This document shows positions 24,437 to 33,533 of a stretch of 64,000 nt of DNA, one piece after another. Position 1 is the first letter of the stretch; each line of letters opens with the position of its first letter. Location of the stretch: contig NZ_CP139715.1 in the NCBI RefSeq assembly GCF_034377285.1, positions 1,782,001 to 1,846,000 of the forward strand, read 5' to 3'. Source of the DNA: Thalassobaculum sp. OXR-137 (GTDB taxonomy: Bacteria > Pseudomonadota > Alphaproteobacteria > Thalassobaculales > Thalassobaculaceae). Below the pieces are notes generated by a model, which was not told where the DNA came from, ran no database searches, and saw nothing but the letters and a program-made list of their open reading frames with translations. Made by a program: the position numbers and the translations under genes.

Positions 24437-24515
24437 GCGCCGACGACGCGTCCGGGCCCGCGCGGCCCCGGCTCCGCTGCCGAATATATCGACGTGCAAC
24501 AATAGGGATCGAGAC

Positions 24516-26198
24516 GTGACCAGGACCAACGCGGCGCTGCTGTATCATCCGGAATCCTTCCAGATTAAGCGCAAGGAACTGAAAGGGCGGCATGTCGCCA
24601 GTGCGAGCTTCCTGGAGGGCTTCGTGCGCCACAGCGGCACCGATCGGATCGTCGGCGCCGTCTCCGACATGGCGTTCGGCGAGCCCTTCGCGCAGTCGGT
24701 CACGGAGTTCCGCGCCGGCAGAACCGACGGTCCCGTGCCGGAGGCCGAGACCGTCTCGGTGTCCGACCACGCCCGCCTCGGCGACGTCGGTATCCTGTTC
24801 TGCGGCGATCCCATTCTGTCCGGCCACGCCCAGCGGCGCGCCTCGGCGGGGCACCGTCGCTATTCCCTGTGCGGGATCACCCATACGATCTCCAGCAAGA
24901 GCGTGCAGACCGGTCTTGCCAGTTATCTCACAGCGCCGCTGCAGCCCTGGGACGCGCTGATCTGCACGTCGCGGGCCGTGCGGGACGTCGCCGAGGGGCT
25001 GCAGCGGCGCCACGCCGACCGGTTGGGGGCGGTCCACGGCACCAGGCCACGGATGAACGCCCGGCTGGAAACCATTCCCCTGGGCATGGATGCCACATTC
25101 TACGAAAGGCTCGGCGCCGACGCTGAGGCACGGGCCTCGATGCGGTCCCGTCTCGGGGTGGCGGAGGATGATATCGTCGTGCTGTTCCTCGGGCGGCTCG
25201 CCTTCCACGCCAAGGCGCATCCCTATCCCATGTATGTTGCCATGCAGCGGGCGCAGGAGCGCTTCAGGCAGGAGGGTCGCCGACTTCACTTCGTGATGAC
25301 CGGCCAGTTTGCAAACGTCCATGTGGGGCCGAGCTTCCGCGACTCGGCGGCGGAGGCCTGCCCGGACGTCCCGGTGCATTTCATCGACGGCACGCCCGGG
25401 CCGGAGTCCTGGGCGAGCTGGGCGGCGGCCGATATCTTCCTGTCCCTCTCCGACAACATCCAGGAGAGCTTCGGCATCACCCCGATCGAGGCGATGGCCG
25501 CCGGTTTGCCCTGCGTGGTCAGCGACTGGGACGGGTACAAGGACACGGTACCCGACGGGGAGGTGGGATTCCGTATTCCCACCCGCATGGCCCCCGGCGG
25601 ATTCGGCGGCGGTCTCGCCAGATCCTATGCGGACGACCAGACCACCTACGACCGGTTCATCGGCACCGTCTGTCTGATGACCGAGGTGGAGGTGGAGGCG
25701 GCTGCCCAGGCGATCTGGCGCCTGGCGACCAATCCCGAGATGCGCCGTCGTATGGGGGCGGCGGGGCAGGCCCGGGCGCGGACGGTCTATGACTGGTCGG
25801 TCATCGTTCCGCGGTACCAGGAACTCTGGTCGGAACTGGCCGAGATCCGCGCCAGCGCGCAGGAGTGTCCCCAGGGCCCGACCCAGCCGGCGCCGGTCCT
25901 GGAGGACCCGACCATGGTCTTCGCCGGGTTTGCATCCCAGCCGGTCACCGGGAGCACGCGTGTGACGGCGGTTCAGGAGTCCGGCGTGATCGATCGACTG
26001 CTGGCCAACGGCATGACCAACTTCACGCCCGGTCTCGTTCTCGAGGCTGACGCCTGCCGGGCGCTCCACGACAGGATCGCGGCCGGCGCATCGACGGTGT
26101 CCGCCCTGGCCGAGCCCGTCCCGGCCGACGACCGCGCCCGGCTCATCCGGACGGTTATCTGGCTGGCCAAGTTCGGGGTGGTCTCCCTGTCCCGCTGA
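24516..26198 (+). CDS. Glycosyltransferase family 4-type protein with C-terminal extension
   Basis: A 560-residue GT-B glycosyltransferase. The donor site is SLSDNIQESFGITPIEAMAA followed by GLPCVVSDWDGYKDTV (near 310-350), which holds the E-x7-E-type nucleotide-sugar contact of GT4 enzymes. VLFLGRLAFHAKAHPYPMYV marks the start of the donor domain. About 110 residues after the GT domain (from PTQPAPVLEDP) match nothing I recognise. Start GTG 24516 with AGGGATCGAG upstream. Probably adds a sugar in the surface glycan encoded around it. Confidence 0.83.
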   Translation: MTRTNAALLYHPESFQIKRKELKGRHVASASFLEGFVRHSGTDRIVGAVSDMAFGEPFAQSVTEFRAGRTDGPVPEAETVSVSDHARLGDVGILFCGDPILSGHAQRRASAGHRRYSLCGITHTISSKSVQTGLASYLTAPLQPWDALICTSRAVRDVAEGLQRRHADRLGAVHGTRPRMNARLETIPLGMDATFYERLGADAEARASMRSRLGVAEDDIVVLFLGRLAFHAKAHPYPMYVAMQRAQERFRQEGRRLHFVMTGQFANVHVGPSFRDSAAEACPDVPVHFIDGTPGPESWASWAAADIFLSLSDNIQESFGITPIEAMAAGLPCVVSDWDGYKDTVPDGEVGFRIPTRMAPGGFGGGLARSYADDQTTYDRFIGTVCLMTEVEVEAAAQAIWRLATNPEMRRRMGAAGQARARTVYDWSVIVPRYQELWSELAEIRASAQECPQGPTQPAPVLEDPTMVFAGFASQPVTGSTRVTAVQESGVIDRLLANGMTNFTPGLVLEADACRALHDRIAAGASTVSALAEPVPADDRARLIRTVIWLAKFGVVSLSR

Positions 26199-26269
26199 AC
26201 TCGGCTGGGGACGGCCCTCCTACCGAGGGGAACACCAGCTACTCGGCAGGTGCGGCGCGGTGGGGGGCG

Positions 26270-27496
26270 TCAGTCGGACCCGCTGCCGCCCGGCACGATG
26301 CCCTCATCCACCATGGTCTTGGTCAGCAGGTTCGGGGCCGACTGGTCGGCGCCGTAGATCGGCACCGGATGCGACAGCCCGCCGGCCGCGAGCTCCCGGG
26401 CGAAGGTCATCGCCTGCAGGATCAGGTCGTCGATGTCGATATACTTATAGCTCCCGGCCCGCCCCATCGAGACCACCCCGTCGGGCATCGCGTCGAAATA
26501 CTGGTAGGCGCGGGCGATGTGCTTCTTGATCGGCAGCGGGTAGAGCCGGTTGGAGAAGCTGGGAATCTCGATACCGAGCAGGGTCGACGGCGCCTTGTGC
26601 TGGGTAAACTTCTTGTACTCGACGATCCGGGTATAGGGCTCGTCGCCGGCGTAATAGGTGAAGTAGGTCTTGTCGGGGAAGGCGTGCTCGACCGGCAGGA
26701 TGATGGTGATGAAGTCGCGCCCGACGAACGGCAGTTCGCCGAAGGCGTTGTTCATCAACGTATCCGGCGCGATCGTGCTGACGATCAGGTCGTAGCCGTG
26801 CCACTCGCCGGCGATCTGTACCCGCTTGTTGGGGATGTCGAACCGCTCAATCTCGGTGCCGGTCTTCACGTTCACCTCGGCGGTGGCGACCTGGAAGTAG
26901 CGGTCGTAGCCGTCCGCGGCCAGCGGATAGGCGCTGATCGCGGTGTCCCAGCCCTCCCGCGAGCCGCTCTTGATCGCCACGCCCTTGGGCGACCAGCCGA
27001 AGTCGTCGAGCTCGGTGTTGCTGTCCACCTGCCACATCTTGCGGGAATAGCCGTCGACCATCTTGCGGTAGAGCGTGTCGCCGACCGACGCGCGCCAGTA
27101 CTCCTCGAAGTTACGGGCGTTGTTCCAGCCGCGGATCTCCTGGGCTTCGGCGATCTCGCGGTGAATGTCGTCGCGCTCCGGCATGCGCGGCAGGTCGTCC
27201 TCGTGGATCGGGAAGGAATAGAAGTTCCTGTCCTTTTCGACATACGTAATGAACTCGTGGTCGAGTTTCCGCATCGGCACGATGGCGTTCAGATAGGCGA
27301 ACAGGTCGTCGGAGGGGGTGAGGAAGTGCCTCGGCCCGAAGGTGAACGGGTGCCCGCCGCGCCAGTGGGTCTTCACCCCGCCGCCGAGAAACGGCGCGCG
27401 TTCCACCAGATCGATGTCCCAGCCCCCGAGCAGGGAGAGCTGATGGGCTGCGGCACAACCGGCAAATCCGCCGCCGATGACGAGAGCGCGTTTCAT
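26270..27496 (-). CDS. UDP-galactopyranose mutase-like flavoprotein
   Basis: A 408-residue FAD enzyme. ALVIGGGFAGCAAAHQLSLL is the FAD-binding motif, and EPYTRIVEYKKFT with AYQYFDAMPDGVVSMGRAG matches the UDP-galactopyranose mutase (Glf) family, which converts UDP-Galp to UDP-Galf through an FAD-sugar adduct. Typical Glf is about 370-390 residues. Divergence from textbook Glf leaves a different nucleotide sugar possible. ATG 27496 has AGGTGAG at 8 bases. The longer frame from 27544 is not supported. Convergent with the GT4 gene, and terminal to this small cluster. Confidence 0.72.
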   Translation of the reverse strand: MKRALVIGGGFAGCAAAHQLSLLGGWDIDLVERAPFLGGGVKTHWRGGHPFTFGPRHFLTPSDDLFAYLNAIVPMRKLDHEFITYVEKDRNFYSFPIHEDDLPRMPERDDIHREIAEAQEIRGWNNARNFEEYWRASVGDTLYRKMVDGYSRKMWQVDSNTELDDFGWSPKGVAIKSGSREGWDTAISAYPLAADGYDRYFQVATAEVNVKTGTEIERFDIPNKRVQIAGEWHGYDLIVSTIAPDTLMNNAFGELPFVGRDFITIILPVEHAFPDKTYFTYYAGDEPYTRIVEYKKFTQHKAPSTLLGIEIPSFSNRLYPLPIKKHIARAYQYFDAMPDGVVSMGRAGSYKYIDIDDLILQAMTFARELAAGGLSHPVPIYGADQSAPNLLTKTMVDEGIVPGGSGSD

Positions 27497-28077
27497 TCCA
27501 TACTCACCTGTCTGTCCGACCCTCCAGGAGGCCGGCGACACCATCGTCCGAAACCGTCTGCGATGGCAACCGGAAGGGGCGCGACGGCGCCGGGCAAATG
27601 CTCCCCGCGAGACGCCCCGACGGGACCCGGTTTCCCGTTGGGGTTGTCCGATTCAGACCATTCCATGGCGCGTACCGGCCTAGTCTCGCGGTCCCGGGTG
27701 CTCGTCCGGGCCGTCGCCGCGCCCCGGCCAGGGTCAGCGAGCACTGATGCGTCCGGGCCACGATCCGCGAAATCCGGTGCTCTCGGAGCGACATACTCAG
27801 CAACGGCAGTTGACGGCTGCATGGGTTTGAGGCACCAATTGATCGCCTGCTGGGAATGCCTGTGTTCAAAACGCAACACGTGACGGCGCAACTAACTTTG
27901 ACCGGGTGAACGAGCACCACAATGCGCTTGCATATCAATTCCATGGCAGGTAGGAACAAACTCGTAACGAGAGCGTGCAGACATTAAACTCGGGCACGCA
28001 TAAGATATCGTGGTCTTGGGGAGCGGGGAGCCGTCTAGCGCCAAGGCTAGAACCAACACGTAGGAGTCAACGAGATC
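27497..28077. other. 581-bp intergenic region upstream of the RTX gene
   Basis: No gene is recognised. Short frames on both strands are compositionally poor and lack ribosome-binding sites. Near the RTX start are a 6-bp hairpin TCTAGC/GCTAGA (28034-28051), then TAGGAG as ribosome-binding site (28061-28066). Another short inverted repeat GCGTGC/GCACGC lies at about 27973-27999. A weak promoter-like pair (TTGCAT at 27928, TAGGAA at 27951, 17-bp spacing) is not convincing. A long leader for a highly expressed surface-protein mRNA is plausible. Confidence 0.5.
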
Positions 28078-30123
28078 ATGGCAACCTTCGTTTTTTCGAC
28101 GATCACGGACGCCCAAGCTGCGGCGCTCACTACTGCGGATACCTTGCTGGTTGATACCGGCTCGGCCAGGAGCGTGGTTGTCAGTCAAGCGACGAATTCC
28201 ACCACCCTTACCGTCGGCACGAAGTCGGTCACCGTACCGTTCGCGTCGAACACCCTGACGAATACCCAGATTCAGTTCACCGACCAGTCCTCTCTGGTCT
28301 TCGGTGACAACACCAACGGCACGATCAGCGACCCGCTGGCGAACCCCATCGCTGGTGCGACTGCCGGTTCCCAGATCCGCGGTTTCGACGGCAACGACAG
28401 CATCACCGCGCTGTCCGCTGCGGACCTCCTGTACGGCAACCAGGGTGACGACGTCGTCTCCGGTTCCGACGGCGCCGACACGATCTTCGGCGGCCAGGGT
28501 GCCGACACCATCGTGACCGCTTCCGGCGCGGCCGTCCTGTACGGTAACTTCGGCAACGACGTGATCACCGACGGCGAAGGCGCCGCGAAGATCTACGGCG
28601 GTCAGGGCAACGACACGGTCAATGCCGGTTCGGGCGCCGATCTGGTCTACGGCAACATCGGTGCTGACAGCATGGTCGGTGGTGCCGGTGCCGACACGAT
28701 CTACGGTGGTCAGGACAATGACTCCGTGACCGGTGCGACCGCCGACGGCGCGGACCTGGTCTATGGTAACCAGGGTAACGACTCCATCACCGCCGGTGAC
28801 GGCTCCGACACCGTCTACGGTGGCCAGGGCAACGACACCATCGCCCAGGCTTCGGGTGCCTCCGTCCTGTTCGGTAACGCCGGCAACGACAGCATCACCG
28901 GTAGCGCGCAGGCCGACACCATCCGTGGTGGCGACGGTAACGACGTGGTCGCCAACGGCGGCGGCAACGACGTGATCTACGGTAACGGCGGCACCGACAC
29001 GGTCACCGTTTCGACCGGCAACGCGACCATCTTCGGTGGTCAGGGTGCTGACACGGTCACGATCGCGACCGGCAACTCCGTCGTGTACGGTAACCTCGGT
29101 GACGACAGCCTGACCGCTTCCGGCAGCGCCGCGGCTCTGTTCGGTGGTCAGGGTAACGACACCCTGGTCGACATCATCTCCGGTGGCGACATCGTTAACG
29201 GCGGCGTCGGCAACGACCTTCTGGTTCTCGGTTCCACGTCTGCTGCTCCGGCCACCGCCGCGACGATTGCGGGTGGAGACGGCACCGACACGATCTCTCT
29301 TGCCGGTAGCGGTAACTTCTCCGGCAGCACCGTCAGCGGTATCGAGACGATCGCCTTCACCTCGGCTGGTACTGTGACCCTGACGGGTGCGCAGGCTGCG
29401 ACGATCACCACGATCGACGGCAGCGGCACGACGGGCACGACCGAACTGTCCATCGCTGGTGGCGGTTCGTCGAGCCTTGCTGCCACGACCCTGCAGGGTG
29501 TCGACGGCATCAACATCCTCTCCGGTGCTGTCCTGGTTGCGACCAGCGGTGCGGATCGGATCGTCGGTTCCATCTCCGGTGACCAGATCCTCGGCGGTCA
29601 GGGTGCTGATACGATCGATGCTGCCGGCGGTGCCGACAACGTCTTCGGTGGTGCGGGTGCCGATGTCGTCGTCATGACCGATGACAGCGTGTCCGACACG
29701 GTCGATGGCGGTGCCGATATCGACCAGTACATCTTCGATAACAGCTACTTCAACGTGGCTGGTAACGCGGGTTCGGTCGCTGCGGACGGTTCCGTCAACG
29801 GTTCGTTCGATGTCATCACCTTCGGTGCGGGCACGGGTGACCTGCTGAACTTCTCCGGCGTCAGCATGGCCAGCGCCGGCACGATCAGCACCTTCGTCGC
29901 CTACGCCGGTACGGGTGTCAGCTCGACGTTCCTCGCCAGCTTCTCGGCCTTCGCCTCGGCGCAGGGCAGCAGCACGGCGGTGTACTTCTTCAACACCGCG
30001 ACCGACGTCCTCTACATCGGTAACAACGGCGGCACCGGCAACGTCGATGTCATCAAGCTGAACGGTGTGGATAGCGTGTCGGTCTCCGGCGGCGGCATCC
30101 TGAAGATCGAAACCCTCGGATAA
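28078..30123 (+). CDS. RTX-type calcium-binding repeat protein, likely type-I-secreted surface-layer protein
   Basis: A 681-residue acidic, glycine/aspartate-rich protein with almost no lysine or cysteine. Residues 1-95 are a Ser/Thr-rich N-terminal domain (MATFVFSTITDAQAA). Residues of about 98-400 hold tandem nonapeptide-like repeats in which YGNxGxD and (F/Y)GGQGxD alternate about every 18 residues, the parallel beta-roll that folds on calcium. A second shorter repeat patch lies at 490-545. The Ser/Thr-rich C-terminus ends SVSGGGILKIETLG, as type I secretion signals do. No Sec signal. Codons are biased toward GGT/GAC/AAC compared with neighbours, as for very abundant proteins. T1SS genes lie 5.5 kb downstream. 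S-layer role is inference. Confidence 0.85.
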   Translation: MATFVFSTITDAQAAALTTADTLLVDTGSARSVVVSQATNSTTLTVGTKSVTVPFASNTLTNTQIQFTDQSSLVFGDNTNGTISDPLANPIAGATAGSQIRGFDGNDSITALSAADLLYGNQGDDVVSGSDGADTIFGGQGADTIVTASGAAVLYGNFGNDVITDGEGAAKIYGGQGNDTVNAGSGADLVYGNIGADSMVGGAGADTIYGGQDNDSVTGATADGADLVYGNQGNDSITAGDGSDTVYGGQGNDTIAQASGASVLFGNAGNDSITGSAQADTIRGGDGNDVVANGGGNDVIYGNGGTDTVTVSTGNATIFGGQGADTVTIATGNSVVYGNLGDDSLTASGSAAALFGGQGNDTLVDIISGGDIVNGGVGNDLLVLGSTSAAPATAATIAGGDGTDTISLAGSGNFSGSTVSGIETIAFTSAGTVTLTGAQAATITTIDGSGTTGTTELSIAGGGSSSLAATTLQGVDGINILSGAVLVATSGADRIVGSISGDQILGGQGADTIDAAGGADNVFGGAGADVVVMTDDSVSDTVDGGADIDQYIFDNSYFNVAGNAGSVAADGSVNGSFDVITFGAGTGDLLNFSGVSMASAGTISTFVAYAGTGVSSTFLASFSAFASAQGSSTAVYFFNTATDVLYIGNNGGTGNVDVIKLNGVDSVSVSGGGILKIETLG

Positions 30124-30162
30124 TCTCCATCCGAGAAGTCTCGAACTTCCAAAATATCTAAG

Positions 30163-30197
30163 TGAGGTAGAGCTTCGGCTCTACCTCATTCCTTTTT
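30163..30197 (+). terminator. Strong intrinsic terminator after the RTX gene
   Basis: TGAGGTAGAGC (30163-30173) and GCTCTACCTCA (30178-30188) form an 11-bp perfect stem capped by a stable TTCG tetraloop, followed by TTCCTTTTT. The next gene starts only about 20 bp beyond, so it is reached by read-through or by a promoter overlapping this site. Confidence 0.9.
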
Positions 30198-30216
30198 GAG
30201 CGTGAGTTGATTTGGA

Positions 30217-32961
30217 ATGTCCGTCAAAGAACAGGTCGAGCATTTCTTTTCGTTGAACATGCCCGGTCAGGCGGAAGCTCTGATCCATCAATCCGCAGAC
30301 CAGTTACCACTAAACGATTTGTATACACTTCTCGCCAGAGCTCAGTTCATGCGCGGGAAGATGGCCGGTGCTCGGAGCTACGCAACAAGATCCATCCGAT
30401 TGGCGCCCGCGAACGCGGAAGCATGGCGCGTCCGCTCCCTTCCAGAGATTTCATCGCGCCAGCATGCGGAGGCGGCTCTCTGCCTCAAGGCGGCGTTGGT
30501 TCTGGATCCTCAATACGTGAGCGCCTACGCCACGGCGACGACCCACAGCCGGGCGTCGGGTAATATCGCCAACGCAGAAAGATTGAGTCGCCAGGCGGAG
30601 CTTGTCTCGCCGTTGTCGAACGAAGCATTGAGATCCCGCGCGGCTCTTCTTTTTGCTACCGAGAAGTTCGAAGAGGCGAACACGATTAACCGACGGGCGC
30701 TCATAACCGCTCCCAATATTGGTCGCCCGTACTACGTTCAGGCCCTCTTGGAGCAGCATTTTGGACGCCCCTACTACAGGGAAGCCGCGCGAGCTGTCAC
30801 GATCCAGCCGACCGACGACGGACCCCGTGCGATGGTCGTCGAAACGCTGGCGACCAAAAATAGGACCAAGAAGCTCTTCCAGGAAATCCGCCGGTTAATT
30901 TTGACGAATCCGGAATTGGCCGTTGGCTATCTCTTCATGACCGCCAGCTCGGTCTGGGAGCACGCGAGTGTCAACCCATTACAGCAATTGAAGAAGTTGA
31001 AGCCATTCGGGCTCGACATGAATCAATGCGGCCGGCAGCTGGTCCTACGTCTGGCGGGGGCGGGCAAACAGGATGAAGCGCTTGGGGTGATGCGCTATCT
31101 GGTTTCTCTCGACCCGAACGACCGGACTGCCCCACTTTACCTCGGCGCGGCCTATAAAAACTTCGGTCGATATAAAGAGGCGGAGAAATTAGCCCGAGAG
31201 CTGGTGAATTCCGACAAGACAGATCCTAAGGCGTGGATGCTGTACTCGGATGTCCTCGCAACGCAGGGACATTACGCGGCGGCCGAACGCGTCTTGAGGG
31301 GCGGGCTAAAATTTACGAAGAAAGATCATTCGCTCTGGTCCCTGTATGGAACACAGCTCCGAGAGCAGGAAAGATACGGTAAATCGCTGAAGATGTTTCA
31401 GCGTGCCCTCTACGAGGCGCCCACTCACCTGCAGGCCTACGAGAACCTGGCGAACGCCTACGATCTCATTGGCAAGGAAGACCTGGTCACAAAATACTTC
31501 GAACGTGGGCTGCGCTTCGGTGCAAAGACCGCGCAGGGGATCGCAGCGCTGTCCGGGCTCACACTACAGGCTGGTGACATAGAAGGTGCCCTCGAGAGAG
31601 CGCAAGAGGCGCTCGACCTTGACCCGCTCGAAGACAAAGCCGTCGATGCCTATGTGAAGGCAGCCCATGCGAACGAACGGCACCGAGAGGCGCTCGCCGT
31701 TGCGGAAGCGCAATACAAGCGGTTTCCGAAAAACATCTCGGTCATGTCGAGATATGCGTCGTCGCTGGCGCGGGCCGGCGAATTCGATAACGCCATAGCG
31801 TTCCTGGAAAGCAAGATCGTCCTATACCCACGATCGATCCACTTGGCGCGAGCCTACTGGAACGCGTGGATGCGGGCCGGAGACTATCGCCGTGCCCTCA
31901 AGACCTATACCCGAAGCAGCCGGCTTCAGGCGGAAAAGCCAAAGAACCAGTCCGGCCTGGCAATGCAGCTCCTTGCGCTGGGACATTGGGGGCCTGGGTT
32001 TGACCTTTACGAGACGGGATTCGAGCAGATAAAGCGTGGCCGCGGTTTGAAGCGCAAGTTCAAGCAACCCCGTTGGGAAGGTGAAGATCTCACCGGTAAA
32101 TCTATCGCCATCCATTCCGAGCAGGGCGTTGGCGACGAGATCATGTTTGCGACGATGGTGTCCGACGTCGTCAAATGGGCCGATAAGGTCTATTTGGAGG
32201 GAACCAAGCGCGTGACCGACCTCTATAAGAGGGCGTTCCCCGGGACTCAGATATTCCATAACCGTGAATCACGTCCTTACGAGGACAACCAGGACATCGA
32301 CTACTTCGTTCCTATCGGAAGTCTTGGAAGGTACCTGAGGCGCTCGACGTCGTTGTTTGGCAGAAACCGTCCGTTTCTGCAGCCCAATCCCGAGCTGAGC
32401 CAAGCTCTCCGACAAAAGTACAAGGCAGCGTACGGTGGAAACCTGATTGTCGGCGTCGGCTGGCGCGGTGGCTCTGCTGCATTGAGGCGCCTTCGCCGGT
32501 CGTTCCAGGCACGGGACCTTTTGCCGATCCTGAAAGTACCAGGGGTCACGTTCGTCTGCGTCCAATATGGTGACGTCGAGCAGGAAATCCGCGAGGTCAA
32601 CGATGAACTCGATCAGGATCTCATCTACGATTCGACGGTCGACCCATTGAAGGATCTTGTGGCCTCGGCGAGCCAGATTGCGGCATGCGATCTAGTGATT
32701 TCTGCGACGAATGCTGGCGTGCATACCGCCGGCGGGCTCGGCGTCCCCTGCTGGTCATTGGTCCCCTTCGAGAGTGATTGGCGCTGGACGCTTGGACGAG
32801 ACGATGTCGTCTGGTACCCAGGCATGCGCGTCTTCCGCCAGACGACGATCGATGAAACCTGGGGTGAAGTGATCGGGCGTGTGAAGGCCGAGTTCGACGC
32901 GCTTCTCAACGGCGATCACGATCGCCTACGATCCCCGCCGGCTAGCGATTTGGAATGGTAG
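30217..32961 (+). CDS. TPR-repeat protein with C-terminal GT-B glycosyltransferase-like domain (paralog 1)
   Basis: A 914-residue protein. Residues of about 1-590 are tetratricopeptide repeats, for example AWMLYSDVLATQGHYAAAER and SLWSLYGTQLREQERYGKSL. The C-terminal 320 residues hold HSEQGVGDEIMFATMV, VGVGWRGGSA, CDLVISATNAGVHTAGGLG and DWRWTLGRDDVVWYPGMR. That layout resembles heptosyltransferase-like (GT9) GT-B domains fused to TPRs, as in O-GlcNAc-transferase-style protein glycosylators. No signal peptide, so cytoplasmic. Less GC-rich than housekeeping neighbours. It follows the RTX gene directly and may glycosylate that Ser/Thr-rich protein before secretion (inference). Confidence 0.8.
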   Translation: MSVKEQVEHFFSLNMPGQAEALIHQSADQLPLNDLYTLLARAQFMRGKMAGARSYATRSIRLAPANAEAWRVRSLPEISSRQHAEAALCLKAALVLDPQYVSAYATATTHSRASGNIANAERLSRQAELVSPLSNEALRSRAALLFATEKFEEANTINRRALITAPNIGRPYYVQALLEQHFGRPYYREAARAVTIQPTDDGPRAMVVETLATKNRTKKLFQEIRRLILTNPELAVGYLFMTASSVWEHASVNPLQQLKKLKPFGLDMNQCGRQLVLRLAGAGKQDEALGVMRYLVSLDPNDRTAPLYLGAAYKNFGRYKEAEKLARELVNSDKTDPKAWMLYSDVLATQGHYAAAERVLRGGLKFTKKDHSLWSLYGTQLREQERYGKSLKMFQRALYEAPTHLQAYENLANAYDLIGKEDLVTKYFERGLRFGAKTAQGIAALSGLTLQAGDIEGALERAQEALDLDPLEDKAVDAYVKAAHANERHREALAVAEAQYKRFPKNISVMSRYASSLARAGEFDNAIAFLESKIVLYPRSIHLARAYWNAWMRAGDYRRALKTYTRSSRLQAEKPKNQSGLAMQLLALGHWGPGFDLYETGFEQIKRGRGLKRKFKQPRWEGEDLTGKSIAIHSEQGVGDEIMFATMVSDVVKWADKVYLEGTKRVTDLYKRAFPGTQIFHNRESRPYEDNQDIDYFVPIGSLGRYLRRSTSLFGRNRPFLQPNPELSQALRQKYKAAYGGNLIVGVGWRGGSAALRRLRRSFQARDLLPILKVPGVTFVCVQYGDVEQEIREVNDELDQDLIYDSTVDPLKDLVASASQIAACDLVISATNAGVHTAGGLGVPCWSLVPFESDWRWTLGRDDVVWYPGMRVFRQTTIDETWGEVIGRVKAEFDALLNGDHDRLRSPPASDLEW

Positions 32962-33530
32962 TACCCATGGATCAACTGACCCCCAATTCGGTGATCAAGA
33001 GCGTTCGGTCTTTCAGGCGAGACGGCGGCATTGCGCTTGTGGAATGCGACACCTTGGACGGCGAGAAAGTCACCCTCCGTTTCGATATCCGCTACCTTTG
33101 GTCCGTGGCCGCCGATATGCGGACCGCCTCGATCGATCTCATCGCTCCCGTCCCGGAAGCCTTGAGGGCGGCTTTGGGGTCGGAGGCCGACGAGGAAGAA
33201 GAAGAAGCCTCGACGAAGAAGAGCACATCCGCTTCCGAGGGCGCTGAGGAGCCCCGAAGTGGCTTTGCGGGACTGGAGCAGGCCTGGACTCTTTGCGACA
33301 GCCTTAACGACGCGCAGCTCTCCAGCCCGAAAGAAGCTCCGGAAGCGGTCTTTTCCCGCATTGCTTCGGGCCATTTCCTGCTCGATGCCGACGCAGGGCT
33401 GACGGCGCTCGACTCCGGATATGAGGTCCCTCTGAAAAACGAGTTCAAGCTCGTCTACCGCACGCAGACAAAGGACTGGATCCCCGATCGTCGGGACAAG
33501 GCCCCGGAGCCCGGAGCCGAAGTCAGCTGA
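32955..33530 (+). CDS. Hypothetical protein with acidic linker, between two TPR-glycosyltransferases
   Basis: A 191-residue protein of no family I recognise. An N-terminal domain (1-75: SVIKSVRSFRRDGGIALVEC, VTLRFDIRYLWSVAADM) is followed by an acidic, low-complexity linker (DEEEEEASTKKSTSASEGAEE) and a C-terminal part ending in LKNEFKLVYRTQTKDWIPD. ATG 32955 overlaps the upstream stop region. ATG 32967 is an equally reasonable start. It lies 3 bp from the next TPR gene, so the three are one translational unit. An accessory or partner of the glycosyltransferases is the natural guess. Confidence 0.7.
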   Translation: MVVPMDQLTPNSVIKSVRSFRRDGGIALVECDTLDGEKVTLRFDIRYLWSVAADMRTASIDLIAPVPEALRAALGSEADEEEEEASTKKSTSASEGAEEPRSGFAGLEQAWTLCDSLNDAQLSSPKEAPEAVFSRIASGHFLLDADAGLTALDSGYEVPLKNEFKLVYRTQTKDWIPDRRDKAPEPGAEVS

Positions 33531-33533
33531 TCG

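Noticed and set aside
28369-29280. Regularly spaced repeats resembling a CRISPR array
   Set aside because: They are in-frame codons for RTX repeats, diverged at the DNA level, with no constant repeat-spacer pattern.
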